DNA of 64,000 nucleotides, taken from positions 1-64,000 of the forward strand of contig CAJPUO010000003.1 of assembly GCA_905373795.1 (NCBI GenBank). The letters are read 5' to 3'. Under the pieces are notes generated by a model that was not told the DNA's origin, searched no databases, and saw only the letters and a program-made list of their open reading frames with translations. Position numbers and translations under genes: made by a program. Shown one piece after another: positions 17,008 through 24,907 of the stretch (its first letter is position 1; every line of letters begins with the position of its first letter). Source of the DNA: Candidatus Saccharimonadota bacterium (GTDB lineage: Bacteria; Patescibacteriota; Saccharimonadia; Saccharimonadales; Saccharimonadaceae).

Positions 17008-17400
17008 TTAGGACGCGCGCGTCTGCGAATGACGCTTCAGCCAATCAGCAATCGCATCAATATCGAGATGATCGGTCGCGGCGCGGACGGCGAAATCTTC
17101 TAGTTCAACAGCCGCCGCGGTCATTCTCCAGCCATTTCTCGCCAAAAAGATGCCAGTAATCGTCACCGCTGTGCGCTTATTGCCGTCGGTAAAGATATGG
17201 TCTGCTATACAATTGCGCAAATAAACCGCCGCCTTTTCATGAACTGGCATATATTGCTCCTCGCCAAAAACAACTGTTTGCGGCGCCGCCACTAGCGACT
17301 TTAGCCCCAGTTCATCGCGTACGCCATGCGAGCCGCCAAAATCCTCAATTATCCAAAAATGCAGCTCTAGAATTTCGTCAATCTCCAGATAGCGAGTCAT
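17008..17400 (-). CDS. doc: Doc/Fic-family toxin
   Basis: 130 residues. HIFTDGNKRTAV matches the Fic/Doc catalytic loop HxFx(D/N)xNKR. Doc toxins phosphorylate EF-Tu, while other Fic proteins transfer AMP. The length and N-terminus (EILELHFWIIEDFGGSHGVRDELGLKSLVAAP) are typical of Doc. The ATG overlaps the stop of the AbrB-like gene by 4 bases (ATGA), the usual antitoxin-then-toxin layout. Activity is presumably restrained by the upstream antitoxin. Confidence 0.88.
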   Translation of the reverse strand: MTRYLEIDEILELHFWIIEDFGGSHGVRDELGLKSLVAAPQTVVFGEEQYMPVHEKAAVYLRNCIADHIFTDGNKRTAVTITGIFLARNGWRMTAAAVELEDFAVRAATDHLDIDAIADWLKRHSQTRAS

Positions 17401-17624
17401 CGGTCTGCCAAGTTTTTCAGCGTTTCGCCGTACTGCTTTTTGAAATCATCATAATCCTGACGAAGCGACGGCTTATTTGCCTGCTTAATTGGCTTTACCT
17501 GCTCAACGGTTAATCGCACCTCGTCGCCATCGCGAATCCCCAGCGCCCGCAAATCCCGCGCTGGCAGCGTCACGCCGCGGCTCGAACCAATCTTGATAAC
17601 TTTTTGAATCGTAGTGATTACCAT
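17397..17624 (-). CDS. AbrB/MazE-like antitoxin
   Basis: 75 residues. KVIKIGSSRGVTLPARDLRALGIRDGDEVRLTVE is a SpoVT/AbrB swapped-hairpin DNA-binding domain. The C-terminal tail (PSLRQDYDDFKKQYGETLKNL) would be the part that binds and neutralises Doc. It is the first gene of the pair and probably represses its own promoter. TATAAT lies 6 bases before the ATG, so the mRNA is probably leaderless. Confidence 0.85.
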   Translation of the reverse strand: MVITTIQKVIKIGSSRGVTLPARDLRALGIRDGDEVRLTVEQVKPIKQANKPSLRQDYDDFKKQYGETLKNLADR

Positions 17625-17678
17625 GCAAACATTATAACAAAATTATAATTTTATTACAATGTTAACTAAATTTTTCCA

Positions 17679-17700
17679 GCCTAAATCCAGCATAGGTGCC
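17679..17700 (-). repeat. Fragment duplicated from the aspartoacylase-like gene
   Basis: These 22 bases match 18299-18320, inside the gene at 18234-18974, at 21 positions, and similarity continues for some bases beyond a short insertion. Read on the minus strand, the copy encodes GTYAGFRL, as in the gene, then a stop. It is a remnant of a second copy or of a local duplication spanning the intervening gene. The rest of 17625-17740 shows no gene. Confidence 0.6.
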
Positions 17701-17740
17701 TGCCGTCCTGCCCATAAACCATGACATTACATGTTAAACA

Positions 17741-18098
17741 TTACCGGCGGCGGCCGCGCAGCCAACTTCTAAGCGAACTCTTAAACCGTTCTTCTGGCCG
17801 TTCTTGCTGCCTTCTTTGCTCTTTAAATCGCCGCAATTTGCGATTAGCTGCAGCTTCTTCTCGTAGTACACCAGCAACAGTCGCTGCTTGCGACTCAAGG
17901 AAGTGTTGTGTTGTATCCGAAAGACCCAGCCCTAATCCGGTGTGCATAAGACTCTGGGATTGTTCCCTTATAGATTCCCACCGTTTTACGCTCTCAGGCG
18001 AAAGATCATCTGGGTTTATACCGTATGATTCTAAGGACATCCAGATATCATCCTCTGGCGATAACCGCCCCCCCCCATTTTGGCTCTTTATCGTTCAT
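17741..18098 (-). CDS. Hypothetical protein interrupted at a G9 tract near its start
   Basis: The downstream frame from the ATG at 18040 encodes 99 soluble, basic-tailed residues (MSLESYGINPDDLSPESVKRW). Better initiation signals lie at the ATG at 18098, preceded by GGAAAGAGAGG. From there translation reads MNDKEPKWGG, but nine G (minus strand, 18076-18068) throw it out of frame and it stops after about 15 codons. With eight G the frame would read WGGRLSPEDDIW and join the 99-residue frame. So the gene is phase-variable, frameshifted, or the tract is miscounted. No family recognised; the C-terminus is arginine-rich. Confidence 0.55.
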
Positions 18099-18233
18099 AA
18101 TAAACTATTCCTCTCTTTCCTTTCACTTGCCACGTTATGACAATAATCATACTCAAATGTATATTATCAATTATTTGCCACCCTGTCAAATGTGGTTTTT
18201 TAATCCCCACCCAGGCTGCGGATTTTCTAATTT

Positions 18234-18974
18234 TTAACGGCACTGCGTCAAAATATTTCTGACTTTATCGCCTGGATGCCTTTGGCTGTCCGCTTTAAGC
18301 CTAAAACCAGCATAGGTGCCGTCATGCTTATACGCTTCTTCGCCAAGGAACGCCGGAATAGCCTGCAGTCCATCGTTATAAACAAAGTTTTTAAGACCAG
18401 TTGCGCTCTTTTCTTCCTCGGGTAAAATCTTCCCCGTCATCTTATAAAAGGTTCGCTCTCGGTCAACTACCTTACCGTCCAGGTATCGTCCTATGTCGGT
18501 GCATATCTGCTCGTACAGATCATCATTTAGGTGTGAATTAGGTATCTCATAAGCCACGAAGTTCGGTGCCACTGTAGTGACGTCATTAAGCGGCTCAACC
18601 ACCAGAACGTCTTTTACAGCGCTAGAATTGATAAACCTCCGCACTACTTCATTATTTTTATCTGCCGTTATCAAAATATTTGGCTGCTCGGCAGTGGTCG
18701 TATGAAAATCTAGCACCAGCTCCGGCTTCAATAGCCGAATACGCTCTTCAATAACCCTTGCTCGCTGACCCTCATAAGTATCCAAACCAAGCCCATAACT
18801 TCTATTTAGATCCGATTCAGTATAGCGCACATTCTTTGTGTAAGCGCGCGGATTAGCCATTATGAACTCCATATTTTCCAACAGTTTAGACCGTTTGGCG
18901 AGCATATACGCCAGCAGATTTGGACCTAATAATTCGTTGCCGTGAGTGGAGATTATTGCGAGTATTTTTGTCAT
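18234..18974 (-). CDS. Succinylglutamate desuccinylase/aspartoacylase-family protein
   Basis: 246 residues. IISTHGNELLGP gives the first zinc ligands (HxxE), NPRAYTKNVRYTESDLNRSY the substrate-binding arginine and DLNR motif, and ELVLDFHTTT the second zinc His, the order of AstE/AspA (M14-like) enzymes. They cut an acyl group from an N-acylated amino acid, here of unknown identity. Soluble, full length. A 22-base piece of its 3' end is duplicated at 17679-17700. Confidence 0.83.
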   Translation of the reverse strand: MTKILAIISTHGNELLGPNLLAYMLAKRSKLLENMEFIMANPRAYTKNVRYTESDLNRSYGLGLDTYEGQRARVIEERIRLLKPELVLDFHTTTAEQPNILITADKNNEVVRRFINSSAVKDVLVVEPLNDVTTVAPNFVAYEIPNSHLNDDLYEQICTDIGRYLDGKVVDRERTFYKMTGKILPEEEKSATGLKNFVYNDGLQAIPAFLGEEAYKHDGTYAGFRLKADSQRHPGDKVRNILTQCR

Positions 18975-19027
18975 ATAGCTATTATTCTACGCCGCAAAAA
19001 CAAATCTGCCAACGATATATGCGCTAT

Positions 19028-19639
19028 TTATTGCATATTATTATATACATCAAACGCATCAATAATTTCTTGGTTGCGAATTACTTCGCTAGCATCAGCT
19101 CTTGCTATAATAGCTCTTGTCATTTTATCGCTAAAGCCAATATACGTAACTTTTACACCCCGAGCTTTCGCAACCCGGATAGCTGGTAACAAATCAGTGT
19201 CTGAGCTTACCAGTATAACCTCATCAACCAGCCCGCTTAATGAATCAACAACAATATCCACCGCAATACCAACATCAACACCCTTTTCTTGCATACGCAG
19301 ATCTCTGTGTTGACAGTTATGACACACATCGCTATCACGCACTTTTAATTTACCGACTTCGTTGAAAGTAATGTTTTGATTTTTCAAGGTGTTTCTTAAT
19401 CGTCGCGCCACATCCGAAAAACGCGTTGTTTTCTCTAGAATTGAATCATCAAGATCCCTACGAACCTGCACCTTAGCACTGTAAAATACAATTTCCACAC
19501 CGACGCCAACGATATTTTCGACAAGCGACCTAATATCTATCTTAGTTAGTTCGTCCTTTGAAGATATTTTGCCATGCTCAATCAAAACCTCGGCAGCTTT
19601 ATACAAAAAATTTTGACCATCAACATATACCCTCTTCAT
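19028..19639 (-). CDS. NYN-domain (LabA/DUF88-like) putative ribonuclease
   Basis: 203 residues. It opens MKRVYVDGQNFLYKA, the NYN strand with the first catalytic Asp, and has VDVGIAVDIVVDSL and EVILVSSDTDLLPAIRVAKARGVKVTYIG with the other acidic residues of a PIN-like metal nuclease. Two CxxC-like cysteines (DVCHNCQHRD) sit mid-protein, a possible metal site not usual for the family. The start is at 19639 because TATAAT (19652-19647) and a terminator precede it. Likely acts on RNA; target unknown. Confidence 0.85.
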   Translation of the reverse strand: MKRVYVDGQNFLYKAAEVLIEHGKISSKDELTKIDIRSLVENIVGVGVEIVFYSAKVQVRRDLDDSILEKTTRFSDVARRLRNTLKNQNITFNEVGKLKVRDSDVCHNCQHRDLRMQEKGVDVGIAVDIVVDSLSGLVDEVILVSSDTDLLPAIRVAKARGVKVTYIGFSDKMTRAIIARADASEVIRNQEIIDAFDVYNNMQ

Positions 19640-19653
19640 ACACCTTATTATAC

Positions 19654-19688
19654 CAAAAACCTCGACGGGGACGAACCCAAGTCGAGGT
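19654..19688 (-). terminator. Rho-independent terminator after the truncated Nudix gene
   Basis: On the minus strand ACCTCGAC pairs with GTCGAGGT around a loop that holds GGG/CCC, followed by TTTTT. The -10 box of the NYN gene starts 2 bases further on, so the terminator insulates that promoter. Confidence 0.75.
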
Positions 19689-19732
19689 GCTGTATGTATT
19701 ATACTAGCAGAGATACGCATATAAATCAATAT

Positions 19733-20002
19733 TTACGACGCGTCAAAAAGTTGATAACGCAAACCGCCCTTGTAGCCAACTTCTTCAAGTAGCTCGCGTT
19801 TCAGCGACGACTCAATCGTCTCACCAAAATCCATACCACCACCCGGCAAATCCCAATACGTCCGATTAATTTCCTTGACAACCAAAGTCTGCCCAACGTC
19901 GTTGTAAATCAATGCTTTGAGCGAGATGTGATAGAGATAATCGTGACAAGTCATTCCACTCGAATCTTGCGTTACGAGATGTCCGTTGGTAAGTTTTGTC
20001 AT
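19733..20002 (-). CDS. Short Nudix protein, truncated paralog of 12381-12875
   Basis: 89 residues. The N-terminus (GHLVTQDSSGMTCHDYLYHISLKALIYND) and box (GGGMDFGETIESSLKRELLE, then EVGY) align closely with the 164-residue Nudix protein at 12381-12875. It stops at LRYQLFDAS, about where that protein continues for 70 more residues. The box is intact, but the missing strands and helix normally complete the fold. It may be a decaying copy or a minimal binding protein. Followed by a terminator. Confidence 0.7.
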   Translation of the reverse strand: MTKLTNGHLVTQDSSGMTCHDYLYHISLKALIYNDVGQTLVVKEINRTYWDLPGGGMDFGETIESSLKRELLEEVGYKGGLRYQLFDAS

Positions 20003-20082
20003 GGGGATAGGATGATTATAACAGCTTTAGACTAAATCCAATTTGAGATTATTGTACAAGTATACGAATTACTTCTCGTGGT

Positions 20083-20793
20083 TTATTTGGAATACAGGTG
20101 TAGTATATTTCGAATCCACCCCCTATTGGCAATGCTGTCAAGCTTCTTTCCAACTGTACCTAGAAGCAGTGATTCAATTGCATTAGCTTGTACTCGAGCT
20201 TGGGTTAGATACTTTTGAGGGCTATACATCGGCTTAATAACATCACCCAAATATCGTTCTTTTATAAATCTGCTTTTTTCTTGAAATTCTTCAAACGCTT
20301 TGGTGATTAATTCTTCTCGCGTTTGCTTGGAATTCTTATTAGTATTAGCGTCGAATATCTTTTCTGCTAATACGCCTACATAATCGGCTACTAGTCTATG
20401 TGCATTTACTCTTATCTGCTCTTCGTTTTTCACAAACGCCTGAGAGTTATATCGTGCATTTTGGTCATAAAATTTGCATTTACTATAAAATTTATCAATT
20501 GCTGACCATTCATCTGAACGAAAATCTTTTATAAAATCTTGTCGATTTGTAGACCAACTTTCTATTGGCATCAAAAATATATTCTCTGGCACTTCTATAT
20601 ATTCATCGTTTTTCGATAACTCTTCTTTAATCTTCTCAAGATTCATTTCCGCCGTTTGAATTTCAATAAAAATTGCCTTTGCCGCATTTCTCTTCTTATC
20701 CCACTTCTGTTTACTATAAACACCGAAAGCTATAAACCCAACTAATAGAGTTATGATGCTATTTGCGTCAAACGACAAGATATCCAACATCAT
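20083..20793 (-). CDS. Hypothetical single-pass membrane protein
   Basis: 236 residues from the ATG at 20793, which overlaps the glyS stop (ATGA). A long in-frame extension upstream is just the glyS message read in another frame. One membrane segment near the N-terminus (SIITLLVGFIAFGVYS) is followed by a long, charged helical region rich in Lys and Glu that likely stays in the cytoplasm. No family recognised. Its codon use is more AT-rich than glyS, which hints at a separate origin. Coupled to glyS only by position. Confidence 0.65.
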   Translation of the reverse strand: MMLDILSFDANSIITLLVGFIAFGVYSKQKWDKKRNAAKAIFIEIQTAEMNLEKIKEELSKNDEYIEVPENIFLMPIESWSTNRQDFIKDFRSDEWSAIDKFYSKCKFYDQNARYNSQAFVKNEEQIRVNAHRLVADYVGVLAEKIFDANTNKNSKQTREELITKAFEEFQEKSRFIKERYLGDVIKPMYSPQKYLTQARVQANAIESLLLGTVGKKLDSIANRGWIRNILHLYSK

Positions 20794-22136
20794 ACTAATT
20801 CCTCTGTTTTCACCCGCCTCTGCTCCGTCGTATCCCGCTCGCGCACGGTGACGGTGCCGTCCTCCAATGTCTGGAAGTCGATGACCACGCAGTGCGGGGT
20901 GCCGATTTCGTCTTGGCGGCGGTAGCGTTTGCCGATGTTGCCGTTGTCGTCCCACATCACTCGGCCGGGGTTGGCTTTGGCGAGCTGGACGTAGACGCCA
21001 CGGGCTTTTTCCACCAATCCTGGCTTGTTTTTCAGCAGTGGTGAAACGGCAAATTTAACTGGCGCCAAGTGCTCTGGCAGCGCCAAATACACCCGCTTTT
21101 CACCGTTTTGCTCGTCCTCACGGTACGCACTCGACAGCACCGCCATCAGCGCCCGCTCGACACCAAACGACGGCTCGATGACGTGCGGAACAAATTTTGT
21201 ATTCGTCCCCTTGACGGTGTATTCCATACTCTTGCCACTAACCCGCTGGATGTTCATCAGGTCAAAATCGGTGCGATACGCAATACCCATCAACTCCTCG
21301 CGGCCAATTGGATAATCGTATTCGATGTCGATTGTCTTTTTGCTGTAGTGCGCCCGATCCTCCGCTGGCACGTCCAGCTCGTGAATGTGCTCTTGCTTCA
21401 AGCCCAATTCTGCCAAAAAATCATGCGTCGCCGCCAGCAATTCATCAAACGCCTCCTGCCAATGCTCAGGATCGACGAAATACTCAATCTCCATCTGCTC
21501 AAACTCGCGAGAGCGGAAGACAAAATCGCGCGGCGCAATTTCATTGCGGAAGGCCTTACCAGCTTGGGCAATGCCAAACGGTAAATTGGGGTAGAAACTA
21601 TCAACGACATTTTTGAAATTAGTGAAGATGCCTTGGGCGGTTTCGGGGCGGAGATAAGAAATACTGTCCTCGCTCTCAGTGGCGCCAACGTGCGTTTTGA
21701 ACATCATATTAAACGTCCGCGACTTACTCAGCGGATTACCATCGGGGCTCTTAATGCCTTTTTCTACAATCGCCGCGTCCATTTGCTCCATAGTCATGCC
21801 ATCTACATCAACGCCGTTGTCCTTGAGAATATGATCGGTGCGGTAGCGGCGATGATTGACCATATCTTCGCACAGCGGATCGACGAAGGTATCGACATGC
21901 CCGCTCGCCTGCCAAACTTTCTGGTTCATCAAAATCGCCGCATCGACGCCGTAGATATCGTCGCGCTCATCAACAAACCGGCACCACCACAAATTCATAA
22001 TATTACGCTTCAGCTGCACACCCAGCGGGCCGTAATCCCACGTACCGCTCAAACCACCATACACATCCGAACCTTGATAAATAAAGCCGCGGCGCTTGCA
22101 CAGGCTGATAATTGCTTCCATTTTTGCTTGACTCAT
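20790..22136 (-). CDS. glyS: Glycyl-tRNA synthetase (class II, alpha2 type)
   Basis: About 448 residues from the ATG at 22136 (MSQAKMEAIISLCKRRGF), preceded by GAAAGG. It charges tRNA-Gly. The N-terminal GFIYQGSDVYGGLSGTWDYGPLG, LRPETAQGIF (motif 2 region) and RDFVFRSREFEQMEIEYF are diagnostic of the dimeric bacterial/archaeal-type GlyRS; the C-terminal anticodon domain includes ARGVYVQLAKANPGRVMWDDNGNIGKRYRRQDEIGTP. Complete. An in-frame ATG at 22175 is less likely. Confidence 0.95.
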   Translation of the reverse strand: MSQAKMEAIISLCKRRGFIYQGSDVYGGLSGTWDYGPLGVQLKRNIMNLWWCRFVDERDDIYGVDAAILMNQKVWQASGHVDTFVDPLCEDMVNHRRYRTDHILKDNGVDVDGMTMEQMDAAIVEKGIKSPDGNPLSKSRTFNMMFKTHVGATESEDSISYLRPETAQGIFTNFKNVVDSFYPNLPFGIAQAGKAFRNEIAPRDFVFRSREFEQMEIEYFVDPEHWQEAFDELLAATHDFLAELGLKQEHIHELDVPAEDRAHYSKKTIDIEYDYPIGREELMGIAYRTDFDLMNIQRVSGKSMEYTVKGTNTKFVPHVIEPSFGVERALMAVLSSAYREDEQNGEKRVYLALPEHLAPVKFAVSPLLKNKPGLVEKARGVYVQLAKANPGRVMWDDNGNIGKRYRRQDEIGTPHCVVIDFQTLEDGTVTVRERDTTEQRRVKTEELV

Positions 22137-22150
22137 CACACAACCTTTCT

Positions 22151-22167
22151 CCATGTTGGCAACATGG
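22151..22167. promoter_or_regulatory. Palindrome just upstream of glyS
   Basis: CCATGTTG-G-CAACATGG, a perfect 8+8 inverted repeat, lies 15 bases before the preferred glyS start. It could be an operator or a small leader hairpin; no T-box is present. Confidence 0.4.
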
Positions 22168-22212
22168 CGATTCATAATTATTACTTAAAGTATATCATTT
22201 TTATGGGTAATT

Positions 22213-22890
22213 TTATACCGCCGCGTGCTGCCGCGCTGCCAGCCAGCAATCATTGATCACCTCAGTTATCCCGCCAATTTGCGCCACATTCGCTAGCGGC
22301 TTCGCTTGAATAAGTCGAAGCAGCTTGATAGCGTCCGCCGACAGGTCGCCCTGCTCCGCCAGCCGCAGACCCTTTTCCGCGCTATCGTACATATATTTTT
22401 TATCGGGCGACAACGCCTGAGCCGCCACATCGGTGCGCAGATTCAACTCATCGCCCAGCAGACTGGCATATTGCATATAAAACCACGCTTCAATCAGCTT
22501 TTGGTTAACTACCGGATTATTTAATTGCTCTAATACCTGGCTTAGCACAAAATACCATTCCGGCTCGTCGATATTTTCACTCGCCGTTGACACCAGTTTC
22601 ATCGCCGAGTAAGCGAACTGCATTCGCTCGTAATCTTCCAAAATATGCCGATAAAACGCCGTCAGCCGCGCCGAGGTCAACAGCCCCAAATCGCCGCGTC
22701 CGGAACGAATCACCACATCGCAAATCGCAAATAATTCAATGCCGCCCGCCAATTTCGACCGCTCGCGCCGCACGCCCTTGGCGATAACACTGCGCCGACC
22801 TTTCGGTGTCAGTAGTTGCAGCACTCGATCCGCCTCAGCGTAATTTGTCCGTCTCAGCACAATCGCTTTTAACCGCTCACTTTGCCCCAT
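22213..22890 (-). CDS. recO: DNA repair protein RecO
   Basis: 225 residues from the ATG at 22890 (MGQSERLKAIVLRRTNYAEADRVLQLLTPKGRRSVIAKGVRRERSKLAG), an OB-fold start typical of RecO; the rest is helical. RecO helps load RecA on SSB-coated DNA with RecR. The Cys4 zinc module of many RecO proteins is not visible, which is common in this protein. The start overlaps the stop of the response-regulator gene by 14 bases, so translation is coupled. Confidence 0.85.
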   Translation of the reverse strand: MGQSERLKAIVLRRTNYAEADRVLQLLTPKGRRSVIAKGVRRERSKLAGGIELFAICDVVIRSGRGDLGLLTSARLTAFYRHILEDYERMQFAYSAMKLVSTASENIDEPEWYFVLSQVLEQLNNPVVNQKLIEAWFYMQYASLLGDELNLRTDVAAQALSPDKKYMYDSAEKGLRLAEQGDLSADAIKLLRLIQAKPLANVAQIGGITEVINDCWLAARQHAAV

Positions 22891-23245
22891 CCAAAACCTC
22901 GCTAAAAACTGCCCGCACTTCATCCGGGCGCATTGATGCCTTATCCAGCAGTGCTGTCACGCCAAACGGCCGCAAATCCGCCAAATTGACATCTGCACTA
23001 CTGCAAACTACAATCGGTAATCTCGCCAAATCTGCATGCGACCTCAGTTCATTCAGCAGCGCCACCGCCGTTTCGCCCGCCAACAGCATATCCAGGACGA
23101 TCGCGTCCGGCTGCCAATCGTCAATCATTTCCATCGCCTGGCCGCCAGAAACCACCGTCCGCACTTCCACACCAACCGCCGCCGCATATCCGCATAAAAT
23201 ATCCGCCCAATTTTTATCATCCTCAACGATCAGCAACTTTTTCAT
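22877..23245 (-). CDS. Single-domain response regulator
   Basis: 122 residues, only a receiver domain: LLIVEDDKNWADIL (acidic pair), DAIVLDMLLAG (phospho-acceptor Asp), IVVCSSADV (Thr/Ser position) and ALLDKASM (Lys). There is no output domain, so it would act by protein contact, like CheY or Spo0F. It overlaps the 3' end of the histidine kinase gene by 4 bases, which makes it the probable partner. Confidence 0.87.
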   Translation of the reverse strand: MKKLLIVEDDKNWADILCGYAAAVGVEVRTVVSGGQAMEMIDDWQPDAIVLDMLLAGETAVALLNELRSHADLARLPIVVCSSADVNLADLRPFGVTALLDKASMRPDEVRAVFSEVLDGAK

Positions 23246-23958
23246 AGCAAACTCAGCTGCCGGCTAATCGGCATTTCCACATAAAATGTCAATCCGTCCC
23301 GATGCCTGATTAGCCCAATTTGGCCGTTCATCGCCCGGGCAAATTGGCTAGCCACATAAATCCCCAAGCCGCTGCTTTCCGGCCGCGTCCGCACCGTTTT
23401 TCGCGCATCCATCTCATCAAGCAGCCGCCGATACTCCTTCAAACTCATCATCGGCCCAAAATCGCGAACACTTAGCCTCGCCGCCTCTTTGGTCGACGTA
23501 ACCGACACTTTTATCTCTGAATCATCCTCAGTATATTTCAAGGCATTGTTTAAGAAATTCGCCAAAATCCGCCCCAGCAACGTCCGATTTGCCAATATCA
23601 ACCGGTTATTCCGCCCGCCCCGAGGCCAGCTAATTTTTCGCCCGTACAGCGCTGCGTTAAGTCTCGTTTCCGCAGCTATTTGCTGGCACAACGCCAACGG
23701 ATTAACTGGTTCCAGCGGAAATAATGACGGCGTCAAATTTGCCGAATTCGCTAGATCAGCTGTCAATTGCAACGCTTGCTCGGATGTCTGAATAATCCGC
23801 TTTTGGATCTGTTTTTTATCAGCCGCACTTGTCAAATCGTCATCTAGCAGTAGCGCCATCTGCCGAATTAAAGCCAGCGGCGTTTTTAACTCGTGTGCCG
23901 CCACTAAGACGCTCGGCAGCCCCCCAAAATCAGCATCGCTCCACTCTTTACCTGCCAT
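23242..23958 (-). CDS. Soluble histidine kinase
   Basis: 238 residues. HELKTPLALIRQMALLLDD is the HisKA box with the phosphorylated His; NRTLLGRILANFLNNALKYTEDD the N box; VRDFGPMM the G1 box; SSGLGIYVASQFARAMNGQIGLI the G2 region. No sensor, HAMP or membrane part is present, so the input must come from another protein or the cytoplasm. TATACT lies 8 bases before the ATG. Heads the kinase-regulator-recO transcript. Confidence 0.88.
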   Translation of the reverse strand: MAGKEWSDADFGGLPSVLVAAHELKTPLALIRQMALLLDDDLTSAADKKQIQKRIIQTSEQALQLTADLANSANLTPSLFPLEPVNPLALCQQIAAETRLNAALYGRKISWPRGGRNNRLILANRTLLGRILANFLNNALKYTEDDSEIKVSVTSTKEAARLSVRDFGPMMSLKEYRRLLDEMDARKTVRTRPESSGLGIYVASQFARAMNGQIGLIRHRDGLTFYVEMPISRQLSLL

Positions 23959-23994
23959 ACCTTTCTAGTATAGCAAACTCAGACCAGATTTACC

Positions 23995-24654
23995 CTAATC
24001 AGCAATCTTAATAGTGCCTAAGATAGCCTCAAAATCAGGCTTAAACGTATCGGCGTCAGTTGAGCAGCGAATAGTTTTATCGCGCACCTTCATGAAAACC
24101 GCCGAACCGCGCAAATCTTTCTCGAAAGCTCCGTCAATTCTGGTAGCAGCAATACCATTAAACTCGGTGCTGCTGGCAGTCAGCTCGCCCTTCTTAATCT
24201 TATTCTGATATGGTTTTAAGACTGTATCCATGTTCTGATTAATTATCTCTAATCTAAACGCAAACCGGCTATCTTTGTTTGACAGTGAAGGTACAGACAC
24301 CGGATGCAAATACGCCTTATAGTCGCCTCGGTCGCTGCCGTCTTTATCGACATAAACGCTCCAAGTTTTTGGATACATAAACGACACGCGGCCGTATTCA
24401 TTCGGGCTGACAAATTCAATTCGCGGATTCTTCGCTTCCTCAGAAAACTTCTTCTGGTCAATTTCCGCCTGTTCGCTCTTACCCCTGGCTACCTCGACAG
24501 CGATCTTACTATCAACATTATTTTTTTCCTGCGTATAGGACATAAACATCCAAATTGCCAGCGACCCGGCAACCAAAAACAGTACCAAGCAACCAATCGT
24601 ACCAATCATCCAGCCGTTAACCGACCCCTGTTCTTTTCTATTTCTCATATTCAT
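23995..24654 (-). CDS. Membrane-anchored hypothetical protein
   Basis: 219 residues. A basic start followed by IGTIGCLVLFLVAGSLAIWMFMSY makes an N-terminal anchor with the rest outside. The exterior region (YGRVSFMYPKTWSVYVDKDG...FNGIAATRIDGAFEKDLRGSAVFMKVRDKTIRCSTD...FEAILGTIKIAD) reads like the PsbP-like beta-sandwich seen in many exported lipoproteins, which I infer from the MYPKTW start and the FEAILGTIKI end. Function unknown. TATACT lies 7 bases before the ATG. Confidence 0.65.
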   Translation of the reverse strand: MNMRNRKEQGSVNGWMIGTIGCLVLFLVAGSLAIWMFMSYTQEKNNVDSKIAVEVARGKSEQAEIDQKKFSEEAKNPRIEFVSPNEYGRVSFMYPKTWSVYVDKDGSDRGDYKAYLHPVSVPSLSNKDSRFAFRLEIINQNMDTVLKPYQNKIKKGELTASSTEFNGIAATRIDGAFEKDLRGSAVFMKVRDKTIRCSTDADTFKPDFEAILGTIKIAD

Positions 24655-24697
24655 ATCCTAAAGTATAGCTTATGCTTCAGGCGATGTAAAGCCCTTA

Positions 24698-24907
24698 TTA
24701 CGCGCTAAAATCCTCGCTGAGCACTGTAATGTCGTGCTGCATATCGTCCAGCGCCGCCGTGATGTCCTTCGCCAGCTGCCGCGCCTCAATAAACCGCTGC
24801 TTGGCCTCATCCAGATTAAAGTCATCGCCCTGAAACCACGTGATGCGCTCGTTTAATTCTGCCATCATTTGCTCAATCGTTTTCTCATTCGTTTTATCGT
24901 TTTTCAC
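24698..24907 (-). CDS. xseB: Exodeoxyribonuclease VII small subunit
   Basis: About 69 residues from a GTG at 24907. Two helices (TIEQMMAELNERITWFQGDDFNLDEAKQRFIEARQLAKDITAAL) match XseB, which binds in several copies to XseA. Lies inside the 3' end of xseA by 14 bases in another frame, the usual arrangement. GAGGGTA before the GTG is the ribosome site. Confidence 0.87.
   Translation of the reverse strand: MKNDKTNEKTIEQMMAELNERITWFQGDDFNLDEAKQRFIEARQLAKDITAALDDMQHDITVLSEDFSA

Noticed and set aside
17721..18140. 139-residue frame on the plus strand over the 17741-18098 gene
   Set aside because: The minus-strand frame has acidic-basic protein-like composition and initiation signals; the plus frame is Ser/Arg/Leu-rich and has none.
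19659..19688. T-loop-like GGGTTCG inside a stem, resembling a tRNA 3' end
   Set aside because: No acceptor, D or anticodon arms can be drawn, and the stem is followed by a T-run on the minus strand, so it is a terminator.
20794..20955. N-terminal extension of the 20083-20793 protein
   Set aside because: It overlaps the glyS coding end and encodes only Arg/His/Pro-rich residues; the ATGA overlap start is more natural.
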